DNA from: Candidatus Bathyarchaeota archaeon
Lineage (GTDB): Archaea > Thermoproteota > Bathyarchaeia > TCS64
Reading direction: 5' to 3'
DNA length: 22,163 nucleotides
Assembly (NCBI GenBank): GCA_018396515.1
Contig: JAGTQJ010000007.1
Location: forward strand, 818 to 22,980
Shown piece after piece: positions 7,752 to 14,218 of the stretch. The stretch's first letter is position 1; each line of letters begins with the position of its first letter. The position numbers and the translations under genes were made by a program. The notes below the pieces were generated by a model. That model worked only from the letters and a program-made list of their open reading frames with translations, did not search any database and had not been told where the DNA came from.

Positions 7752-9950
7752 GTGAGAGTTGTTAAAACCCTCGCGATAATAATCCTCCTCGCACTCGCCT
7801 CTTTCCCAATCCACCCCTTAATGGGTGAGGAGCAGCCTCCGAGGTTCATAGAACCGAGGCTCGGAAACCCCTATCCGGCCCTGCCGGGGATGAGCCTCAA
7901 TATAACCCTAACAGCCCACTCCGAGGCCTCGGAGTGGGCTGTGGAGGTGTACTCCATAGCCGAAGAGAATGGAGGCCTAACCTTCCTCAACTATAGCCTC
8001 CAAGTGGAGGAGGCCTGGCTTGAGGGGTTGAGGTGGAAGATACAGGTTAGGATACCCGATGGGATTAGACCAGCCCTCTACTGGGTCAGGGCGATATACA
8101 AGCTGGCCGGAGGGCAAAATTACCTGGAGGAGCCCGAATCCCTATGGATCCTAGATAGGTGGCCTGACGAGCTTACAATCCTCCAGTTGACAGATACCCA
8201 CATAGGATACCAGGCTGAATCCTCTACGAGGACCCTGACCGGCCTTCTCATGGCCAAGCTCCTTAACGCTTCCATCATCCTCATCACCGGAGATGTTACT
8301 GACACGGCGACAAACTCCCAGGCCCAGGAGTTCAGATTCCTACTGCTTAACTATTCTCGTGGCAACCCCAAGTTCATAATACCTGGAAACCATGACCGCA
8401 AGACGGAGGCGTATGAGAAATATATAGGAGATAGAAACTATGCCGTGGATATCGGAAGCTTCTTCATACTCGGCTTAGACACGGGTGATGAGGGCTACAT
8501 AGGCCCAGAGCTGATAGAGTGGGCGAATAGAACCCTAAGATCCATGATGGGAAGGACTAAGATCGTGATGTTCCACCATCCCCTCTTCGATGGATCCATC
8601 CATGGAACCCTGAGCTTCAACGGGACACTGGAGAGGTCTTGGCTCTACTCAAGCTGGAGGGGAGTTTACGAATACGCCTCGAGGCTTCTTAACATCCTCA
8701 TAGAGAGCAACGTCACCATCGTCCTCTCAGGCCACATCCACACCGACAGGATCCTCCAATTCAAATACCTGAATAGAACCATATACTTCGTAACCACGTC
8801 TACGACGGGGGCTGGGAGGCCAGAGTACAATGGAGTCAGACTTTTAAGAGTCGGGAGAGATGGCTCGGTGGAGATAAGAACTCCACCATGGATGGGTCTC
8901 GAGGGCTACCCCAACTCGATTCCTGTTGAGCCTGTGGCCTCTATAACCTCCGCCGGCGAGGTGAGGCTGACGGGAGAGAGACCCCTATTCAGTTCAATCT
9001 CTTCCAGCGACGGCTCCTCCCTCAGCCTATCCCTAAATTTTCCCTTCGACTGGTTGAAGCTTGGTGGGAGGGTAATACTTCCAACGGGTGGTAAGGCATC
9101 TAAAGATGCCTATGCCCTTTACCTAACGAGGGTTGAAAATGGGAGTTCAGCACAACTTCTAGACTCTATATCCGTATCGGGCTTGAACTACTTTTTGGTT
9201 GATCTGAGACTTCCGGGATCTTCAAGACTGCTTTTCACGCTCTCAAGTTTTAAGGATATTCATCCCCCATCAGCCTCCATAGCCTATATGGTTCCTTCCA
9301 CCCCCTCAGCAGATTCCCCGATAACCGTCTATCTCCAATCTAGGGATGAGGGGTGGGGGGTCCTCTCAGTCATCCTCAGGGAAGAATTTGGGGATAAGAG
9401 GGGGTTCAAAGATCATCCTGCAAACAAGGAGAGGGGGGACCTATACTCCGTGAGGCTGCCTGGATATCCCCCCGGCTCCAACATAACCCTGACCTGTATA
9501 GCCCTGGATGCGGCTCTACTGGAGGGTAGAAGCCAACCCCTCACCATATCCCTCCCCCCTCCACCAGCACCCTCATTCAGCCTGAAGGAGCTTAACATCT
9601 CCAAAGAGGAGGTAGAGCCCAACGAGGAGATAAGCATCAAGGTCACCCTAGCCAATGTTGGTAATGCTCAGGGCTCCCACAGGGTCTCCCTGAAGGTTAA
9701 CGGGACGGAGCTACAGGGCATGGAGGTTGAGTTACCCCCAGGCAAGGAGAAGCTAGTGGAGTTCAAGCTAAGGCTCGAAAAGGTGGGGAGCTACATCATA
9801 GATGTAGATGGATTGAGTAGATCCCTAAAGGTCTCACAGCCTCCCCAGGCGCAGCCCCTCGGATTCCCAGTTCAGTACACAGTCTTTGCAGTAACTCTAG
9901 CTTCTGTGATCGCTGCCCTAGCTTTGTATATGGCGAGGAGAAAAAGATAG
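7752..9950 (+). CDS. Secreted, membrane-anchored calcineurin-like metallophosphoesterase with CARDB-like domain
   Basis: A 732-residue protein. A signal peptide (residues 1-24) is followed by a beta-rich N-terminal domain (about 40-135). The metallophosphoesterase core has the complete metal-ligand set: D148-x-H150, G-D181 (with V-T-D), G-N213-H214-D, H275 in F-H-H-P, and G-H328-x-H330. After it come beta-rich regions, a CARDB-like adhesion or spacer domain at about 607-690 (E-V-E-P-N-E-E-I-S-I-K-V-T-L-x-N-V-G), a single membrane helix at about 709-726 and R-R-K-R. The enzyme should face the outside, hydrolysing phosphomonoesters or diesters. The start is GTG 7752; the nearby ATG at 7748 opens a five-codon frame. 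It follows the ATPase by 25 bases, so the phosphoesterase probably processes what the transporter imports. The substrate is unknown. Confidence 0.92.
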   Translation: MRVVKTLAIIILLALASFPIHPLMGEEQPPRFIEPRLGNPYPALPGMSLNITLTAHSEASEWAVEVYSIAEENGGLTFLNYSLQVEEAWLEGLRWKIQVRIPDGIRPALYWVRAIYKLAGGQNYLEEPESLWILDRWPDELTILQLTDTHIGYQAESSTRTLTGLLMAKLLNASIILITGDVTDTATNSQAQEFRFLLLNYSRGNPKFIIPGNHDRKTEAYEKYIGDRNYAVDIGSFFILGLDTGDEGYIGPELIEWANRTLRSMMGRTKIVMFHHPLFDGSIHGTLSFNGTLERSWLYSSWRGVYEYASRLLNILIESNVTIVLSGHIHTDRILQFKYLNRTIYFVTTSTTGAGRPEYNGVRLLRVGRDGSVEIRTPPWMGLEGYPNSIPVEPVASITSAGEVRLTGERPLFSSISSSDGSSLSLSLNFPFDWLKLGGRVILPTGGKASKDAYALYLTRVENGSSAQLLDSISVSGLNYFLVDLRLPGSSRLLFTLSSFKDIHPPSASIAYMVPSTPSADSPITVYLQSRDEGWGVLSVILREEFGDKRGFKDHPANKERGDLYSVRLPGYPPGSNITLTCIALDAALLEGRSQPLTISLPPPPAPSFSLKELNISKEEVEPNEEISIKVTLANVGNAQGSHRVSLKVNGTELQGMEVELPPGKEKLVEFKLRLEKVGSYIIDVDGLSRSLKVSQPPQAQPLGFPVQYTVFAVTLASVIAALALYMARRKR

Positions 9951-9965
9951 GACATATGGATCCAA

Positions 9966-9982
9966 GAGTTTTCAGCTAGATC
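9966..9982. repeat. 17-base direct repeat, copy 1 of 2
   Basis: GAGTTTTCAGCTAGATC matches 10338-10354 at 16 of 17 positions. It lies in the short convergent spacer beyond the end of the small protein gene at 10030-10293. The two copies bracket that gene, 372 bases apart. Confidence 0.6.
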
Positions 9983-10029
9983 ATGAAGCTTTAACTATTC
10001 TATTAGTGTTATCGGTTTGTGAGGATCCC

Positions 10030-10293
10030 TCATACATCTCCATTCTCCCTCATCTTGACATCCTCGTAGGGGGCTGCGACCCTCCTGTAGAACTCCTGCT
10101 TGATGCATTCCAGAACCCCCATAGCCCTGTTCAGGTGGAAGTACCTAAGAGGATAGACCTCCTTCAATATCTTCGTGACAACATAGTTCAATTCTCCATC
10201 AACCTCCTCAACAGGCAGGGACTTCAAGATGCCAATGAGCTCCTCCAAAACCTTCTCATATTTGGGCCTCTTATCCCTACTTATATAAGGCAA
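10030..10293 (-). CDS. Small conserved archaeal protein (DUF6899-like)
   Basis: An 87-residue protein, M-P-Y-I at the start, G-E-L-N-Y-V-V-T-K in the middle, then V-L-E-C-I-K-Q-E-F-Y-R-R-V and P-Y-E-D-x-K-x-x-E-N-G-D-V at the end. I recognise this pattern as a short uncharacterised family common in archaea; the family number is from memory. No catalytic motif is identifiable. It is helical and soluble, with no membrane segment. The start is TTG at 10293, supported by a strong GGGAGG at 10301-10306, eight bases ahead. It follows the P-loop/deoxyribosyltransferase-like gene by 54 bases on the same strand, so the two probably share a transcript. Function unknown. Confidence 0.82.
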   Translation of the reverse strand: MPYISRDKRPKYEKVLEELIGILKSLPVEEVDGELNYVVTKILKEVYPLRYFHLNRAMGVLECIKQEFYRRVAAPYEDVKMRENGDV

Positions 10294-10300
10294 AGTTATT

Positions 10301-10306
10301 CCTCCC
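10301..10306 (-). promoter_or_regulatory. Shine-Dalgarno site fixing the TTG start at 10293
   Basis: The minus strand reads GGGAGG, one of the strongest ribosome binding sites in the window, eight bases before TTG. It is decisive for choosing TTG, because no ATG or GTG is near. Confidence 0.7.
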
Positions 10307-10337
10307 GATTAGATCTCCGGTCGATCCAGTATTTAAC

Positions 10338-10354
10338 GAGTTTTCAGTTAGATC
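10338..10354. repeat. 17-base direct repeat, copy 2 of 2
   Basis: GAGTTTTCAGTTAGATC differs from the copy at 9966-9982 at one base. It overlaps the TAA stop (10348-10350) of the P-loop/deoxyribosyltransferase-like gene. Confidence 0.6.
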
Positions 10355-11478
10355 CCCTTCATAACTTCTTGATTCGGCTGGAAGGTCTCTCTCAGGAACT
10401 GGATGAGGTCATCCTTCTCCTGGAATATCTTCGTGGAGTACCACTCGAAGAAGGGGCTTGGCTCATATGGGTAATAAGCGTATACGAACTTCGCCAGGCT
10501 CCTAGCCTCGACCATCTCGCACATCACCCCAGCCGAGAGCTGCTCCCTGGGGTGGTAGGCCACGACCGCGTAGCAGCTCTCGATGATCTTGTAGTCTATG
10601 TCTATTATCTGGGCCCTGATGTTCTTTATGGCCGCCTCCACCTCCCAGGAGTCGAGCTCATACTCCTTCAGCCCCTCAGCGTAACCTATGGAAACCCTTA
10701 TTCTACCAGGTATACTCATCCCTTTCTCCCTCGCCTCATTCCTGACCCTCCTCCAGGCATCCACGATGCTCCAATCCTTTATCATGGAGGGTATGAAGAC
10801 TGTGCAGTATGGCTGGATCTCTGAGGCGAATGCCTTGGCCTCCTCTAGAAACTGGCTGGATTCTCCGGTTATTGGGTGGCTGAGGTAGACCTTCCTCTTA
10901 CCCCTGTCGAAGATGAGTTCTTTCAGGAGCCCTATGCCGTGCTCCCGCGCCACTATGTAGAACTCCCTGTGGGGGGTGAAGCTCCTGGAGAGGCTGTATA
11001 TCCCCTTTATCTCCTCCCTCCTCCACTGGGCCAGCTCCCCCATGGTGAAGTGGTGCTCCATCCACTGGGGATCCCTCCTAAGCCTCTCCCTCACCCTGAT
11101 GAGGTCATCTATCACGACGATGAATATGTCGGGGTTGAGGCTCCTAACCTCCTCCAGCTTCAACCCCTCATATGACATCCCCCTCCACTCGAAGTGGTAG
11201 GGCGTGCTTATGATGTGGACCCCTCCACCCTTCTTCGTCTCCTCTATAATCCTCTTTATGGCCGCCTCCCTGAAAGCCTCAAGCTTATCAGGCTTGCTGT
11301 CATAGAAGTCTAACACATTGAGCTTACTAAGATAGTAACCTTCCCTCCTCGCCTCCTCTACGATGTAGTCGAAGAGATGATAATAAGAGAACTCCTCCCT
11401 CCTCCCCAACTCCTCGAGATAATCATCCCTACCACTACCCGGCTGGCCACAACAGATTACCACGATCCTCTCCGACAT
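10348..11478 (-). CDS. Fusion of a P-loop kinase-like domain and a nucleoside 2-deoxyribosyltransferase-like domain
   Basis: A 376-residue protein with two parts. Residues of about 1-190 begin with a beta strand (I-V-V-I-C-C) and a P-loop G11-Q-P-G-S-G16-R17-D18-D19, resembling adenylate-kinase-like NTPases. The conserved lysine is replaced by arginine, and the following Ser/Thr by aspartate. Residues of about 195-335 start with K-V-Y-L-S-H-P-I and contain I-I-E-S-C-Y-A-V-V-A-Y-H-P and L-S-A-G-V-M-C-E321-M-V-E-A. This pattern resembles the nucleoside 2-deoxyribosyltransferase/DUF4406 superfamily, where a glutamate in that position is the nucleophile. It starts at ATG 11478. The small conserved gene downstream is probably cotranscribed. 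Both domains normally handle nucleotides, so a nucleotide-modifying role is likely, but the reaction is unknown. The domain calls come from motif inspection only. Confidence 0.78.
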   Translation of the reverse strand: MSERIVVICCGQPGSGRDDYLEELGRREEFSYYHLFDYIVEEARREGYYLSKLNVLDFYDSKPDKLEAFREAAIKRIIEETKKGGGVHIISTPYHFEWRGMSYEGLKLEEVRSLNPDIFIVVIDDLIRVRERLRRDPQWMEHHFTMGELAQWRREEIKGIYSLSRSFTPHREFYIVAREHGIGLLKELIFDRGKRKVYLSHPITGESSQFLEEAKAFASEIQPYCTVFIPSMIKDWSIVDAWRRVRNEAREKGMSIPGRIRVSIGYAEGLKEYELDSWEVEAAIKNIRAQIIDIDYKIIESCYAVVAYHPREQLSAGVMCEMVEARSLAKFVYAYYPYEPSPFFEWYSTKIFQEKDDLIQFLRETFQPNQEVMKGI

Positions 11479-11715
11479 CTATCCACTACATATAGCTGAA
11501 AGCACACTAGCTGATAAGTTTGACCTAGAACGCTCCCATTAGCTCTCCATAGAATCATCGGATGAGCCTCCTCTGATCCTCTAATGTCTGTCGATGGTCT
11601 ATCCTGATACAGTTGAAGTTAAATGAGGAAAGGGTTATTGGAATATCTCTCCACCTACCAGTCAGCTCCTTAGTAAACATGCTCGACAAGATAGGCCTAT
11701 CAAAACAACCTCTAA

Positions 11716-11722
11716 TTATAAA
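11716..11722 (+). promoter_or_regulatory. TATA box of the zinc dehydrogenase gene
   Basis: TTATAAA in an AT-rich block lies 31-37 bases ahead of the TTG start at 11753, the usual distance for an archaeal promoter with a very short leader. Confidence 0.6.
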
Positions 11723-11728
11723 CCTCTG

Positions 11729-11742
11729 TTAAGATATCTTAA
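11729..11742. promoter_or_regulatory. 14-base perfect palindrome, candidate operator
   Basis: TTAAGATATCTTAA is its own reverse complement. It lies between the TATA box and the start codon, over the expected transcription start, where a bound repressor would block the polymerase. It also abuts the GGGAG ribosome binding site at 11743-11747. Confidence 0.5.
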
Positions 11743-11747
11743 GGGAG
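11743..11747 (+). promoter_or_regulatory. Shine-Dalgarno site fixing the TTG start at 11753
   Basis: GGGAG (within AAGGGAG) ends five bases before TTG. It supports a TTG start, which gives the normal dehydrogenase N-terminus. A TATA-based start site near 11746 would leave this site at the extreme 5' end of the transcript, so initiation could also be leaderless. Confidence 0.5.
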
Positions 11748-11752
11748 CATCC

Positions 11753-12778
11753 TTGCGCGCCGCCATATATTACAGGAATGACGACATAAGGATAGTGGAG
11801 ATGCCCATCCCCAAGATCGGGGAGGGTGAGCTGCTGATAAAGGTGATGGCATGCGGGATCTGCGGAAGCGATGTGATGGAGTGGTACAGGGTGAAGAGAG
11901 CCCCGAGGGTTCTCGGGCACGAGGTGGCCGGGGTGATCTCGGAGGTTGGCGGGGGAGTGGAGAGCTTCAAAGTGGGCGATAGGGTTGTGGTCTCCCACCA
12001 TGTCCCATGCAACACCTGCCGCCTCTGTCTGAGGGGGGAGCATACCGCCTGTGAGACCCTCCACAGGACCAACATAGATCCAGGAGGCTTCGCCGAATAT
12101 GCCAGGGTTCCGAGGATAAATGTGGAGAGGGGCGTCTTCAGACTGCCAGAGGAGGTGAGCTTCGAGGAGGGGGTCTTCGTAGAGCCCCTGGCCTGCGCCC
12201 TGAGGGCTCAGAGGAGGCTTGGCATCCGCCCAGGGGATACCGTCCTGATCCTCGGAAGCGGGGTTTCAGGAATCCTCCACATACAGATATCCAGAATCTT
12301 GGGAGCCGGCAGGATATTAGCCACTGATATAAATGAGTATCGGCTCAGGGCTGCCGAGAAGTTTGGCGCCGACATCACCATAGACGGCAGAATGGATGTT
12401 CCCAAACTCCTCAGGAGCTTCAATGATGGGAGGGGGGCCGACCACGTCATCGTCAGCACCAACGCCATCCCGGCCATAAGGCAGGCATTCCAATGCGTCG
12501 ATGATGCGGGAAAGATCCTATTCTTCGCCCCAACACCACCGGGCGTCGAGATCCCCCTAGACATCAACGACCTCTGGAGCAGGCAGATAACCCTGACCAC
12601 AAGCTACGCCGCGGCCCCATCAGACCTATTAGCGGCCCTCGAGCTCATAAGAGCAGGCCGCGTCAGGGTTAGGGATATGATAACCCACAGGCTAAGCCTA
12701 GAGGAGACGGGCATAGGATTCAGGATCGTCTCCGAGGCTGGAGATTCGCTCAAGGTGGTGATAGAGCCACATCAATAA
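11753..12778 (+). CDS. Zinc-dependent medium-chain alcohol/polyol dehydrogenase
   Basis: A 341-residue protein of the usual family length. The catalytic zinc site is intact: C37-G-S-D40, G-H56-E57 and E144 in V-E-P. The structural zinc site has four cysteines, C86, C89, C92 and C100. The Rossmann motif is G168-S-G-V-S-G173, and D192 ends the second strand (A-T-D-I-N), which favours NAD over NADP. Members oxidise secondary alcohols, sorbitol, threonine or similar polyols; the sequence does not fix which. It stands alone, divergent from the minus-strand gene at 11478 and followed by a T-rich terminator. Its promoter carries a 14-base palindrome, so it is probably regulated. The start is TTG with a good ribosome binding site. 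Confidence 0.94.
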   Translation: MRAAIYYRNDDIRIVEMPIPKIGEGELLIKVMACGICGSDVMEWYRVKRAPRVLGHEVAGVISEVGGGVESFKVGDRVVVSHHVPCNTCRLCLRGEHTACETLHRTNIDPGGFAEYARVPRINVERGVFRLPEEVSFEEGVFVEPLACALRAQRRLGIRPGDTVLILGSGVSGILHIQISRILGAGRILATDINEYRLRAAEKFGADITIDGRMDVPKLLRSFNDGRGADHVIVSTNAIPAIRQAFQCVDDAGKILFFAPTPPGVEIPLDINDLWSRQITLTTSYAAAPSDLLAALELIRAGRVRVRDMITHRLSLEETGIGFRIVSEAGDSLKVVIEPHQ

Positions 12779-12835
12779 CATCTCAAGAAGTTATTGTAAT
12801 AGTGAAAAAAGATGAGTATTCAACAAAATTTAATC

Positions 12836-12847
12836 TCTCCTTTTTTG
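12836..12847 (+). terminator. T-rich terminator after the dehydrogenase
   Basis: CTCCTTTTTTGG, about 60 bases beyond the stop at 12778, is a T6 tract in AT-rich spacer. No gene reads through it on this strand. Confidence 0.4.
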
Positions 12848-12943
12848 GGTAACGTTCAAAGTCTATCTGAGAATTTCACATATTTCACTGGTCAATCTTC
12901 GAAAAGCTGATGTGCAGATCTATTTCAATCTATTTCATTTTCT

Positions 12944-13177
12944 TCACCACTCAACCCAAAACGTTTCAGCACCCCTTGTCCTGGTTACTCCATAGCCGAC
13001 TGCCTCTCCGTTTAAGAGAAGAATGCTCTTTCTAAGGCCCTTAGGAATGCCTCTGCTAGGTATCTCATCCTCTCCCCATATTTCCTGAAAGGGACGGGGG
13101 CTAGACATCAATGCTTTCTCAAAGCTTGGACTGCCCTGAACATCGATGATCTCTGCCTCATTTCCAAAATGTTCCAT
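12944..13177 (-). CDS. Unidentified short protein or gene remnant, in frame after dppA
   Basis: A 77-codon frame from ATG 13177 to a stop at 12944. I do not recognise it. The composition is protein-like (mixed charged and hydrophobic residues, and a plausible beta segment K-S-I-L-L-L-N-G-E-A-V-G-Y-G-V). There is no ribosome binding site before the ATG. Reading upstream in the same frame, 17 more sense codons lead directly to the TAG stop of the D-aminopeptidase gene, so the open frame is really 94 codons joined to dppA through a TAG. It could be a decayed gene, a readthrough extension, or chance. Base use is less purine-rich than in neighbouring genes. Confidence 0.3.
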   Translation of the reverse strand: MEHFGNEAEIIDVQGSPSFEKALMSSPRPFQEIWGEDEIPSRGIPKGLRKSILLLNGEAVGYGVTRTRGAETFWVEW

Positions 13178-13228
13178 CGATGCTAGAAGGGGATGGGCTT
13201 CAGGATCAGTTGGGTCGATGTAGGAGTT

Positions 13229-14080
13229 CTATTCCGCCTCAGACGTGGCTGCAAGGGTGATGGCGGCTCTTAGGCCTCTGAGGGCCTCGGGATAACGGTT
13301 GAAGACCGCCCTTAGGGTTCTCCCATCTATCCTCTCCACGTATGGGAGGACAGCCGCAGCATCGGCCATGGATGGGGTGACGAGCCTTAGTCTGAACTCG
13401 ACGGGTTCAGCGACCTTGTAGGGCTTGATCTCGTGGAGTTTTTCGAGGGCTTCCAAAACAGTTTTCTCTATCAGTGCCCTAGCCTTCCTCGGGTGGAGGC
13501 ATCTAGCTGCGTATCTCCCAACCCCCCACTTGACCACCGCCGCCCTTATCCCAGGAACTAGCCTCCTAGCCTCTTCGGCTACGGCGGCGTCGCCCGAGAT
13601 GAATACTGATGGAACTCCATAGTAGCCAGCGAGGGCGGAGTTCAGGCCGAACTCTCCCGTTTCAATGCCATTGATATATATGGCATCTACAGTCCTGCTG
13701 GAGATGGTGTGGCATAGGACGCCGTCCTTCGCCCCGTTCATGGCGTGGTATCCGACATATAGGGCTGCGTCGAAGCCCTCATCTATGCCCTCCATCATCG
13801 AGAGGGGCTTGGGGGAGCCCCTCACCAGCTGGGCTCCCTCGTGGACCTCCTCTGGCTGGAGGTTCCTCATCCTTCCGTGGGCATCAGAGACCACGACCTC
13901 CTCAGCGCCGGCCTTGAGGGCCCCCTCAATCGCCGCGTTAAGGTCTCCCACCATGAGCTTTCTTCCCACCCCATACTCCTGGGGATCTCGGCCCACCTGG
14001 GACCAGTCAACGATCCCGCTTATCCCCTCCATATCTATGGAGATGAAAACCCTCTTAGGCTTCGAAACCATCTTTCTCAT
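13229..14080 (-). CDS. dppA: D-aminopeptidase, M55 family (DppA-like)
   Basis: A 283-residue protein, close to the usual M55 length of about 275. The zinc ligands of the family are visible in order: D16-x-E18 in S-I-D-M-E-G, H68 in S-D-A-H-G, H112 in V-G-Y-H-A, and E143 in T-G-E-F-G. These enzymes form a ring-shaped decamer that removes N-terminal D-amino acids from peptides in the cytoplasm. Start choice is between ATG 14080 and ATG 14071. GAGG at 14081-14084 is nine bases from the second ATG and abuts the first, so 14071 is quite possible. A TATA-like element sits at 14107-14117 and a 12-base palindrome at 14085-14096. The gene is divergent from the formyltransferase. Confidence 0.93.
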   Translation of the reverse strand: MRKMVSKPKRVFISIDMEGISGIVDWSQVGRDPQEYGVGRKLMVGDLNAAIEGALKAGAEEVVVSDAHGRMRNLQPEEVHEGAQLVRGSPKPLSMMEGIDEGFDAALYVGYHAMNGAKDGVLCHTISSRTVDAIYINGIETGEFGLNSALAGYYGVPSVFISGDAAVAEEARRLVPGIRAAVVKWGVGRYAARCLHPRKARALIEKTVLEALEKLHEIKPYKVAEPVEFRLRLVTPSMADAAAVLPYVERIDGRTLRAVFNRYPEALRGLRAAITLAATSEAE

Positions 14081-14084
14081 CCTC

Positions 14085-14096
14085 GTATGATCATAC
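14085..14096. promoter_or_regulatory. 12-base perfect palindrome at the dppA start
   Basis: GTATGATCATAC is self-complementary. It lies between the TATA element and the first ATG of dppA, next to the GAGG ribosome binding site. It is a possible operator, though a 12-base palindrome is expected a few times by chance in a window this size. Confidence 0.3.
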
Positions 14097-14106
14097 CCCA
14101 GTTCAA

Positions 14107-14117
14107 GATTTAAAATG
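14107..14117 (-). promoter_or_regulatory. TATA box of dppA
   Basis: The minus strand reads CATTTTAAATC, about 32 bases before ATG 14080. Its position and AT-richness suit an archaeal promoter. Confidence 0.45.
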
Positions 14118-14218
14118 GATCATTCCGTAGGTCTTTTAATCGGGATTTTAATACATCTCTCGAATGGCTATGGGGTGACTCTAAACCCTTTAATAGAATA
14201 TTTGAGAACTTCTCGAAT

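Noticed and set aside
10006..10824. Long plus-strand open frame (272 codons) opposite the small conserved gene and the P-loop fusion gene
   Set aside because: It spans two genes with recognisable protein motifs on the other strand, and its translation shows no domain pattern. It is an antisense shadow of a purine-biased genome.
11560..11607. Possible box C/D guide RNA (GATGA, CTGA, CGATGG, CTGA in order)
   Set aside because: The C box is degenerate, and the C-D' and C'-D spacers are only about 6-7 bases, too short for a functional guide.
12918..12937. Two tandem copies of ATCTATTTCA
   Set aside because: Only two copies of a 10-base AT-rich unit; this is too little to call a functional repeat or the start of an array.
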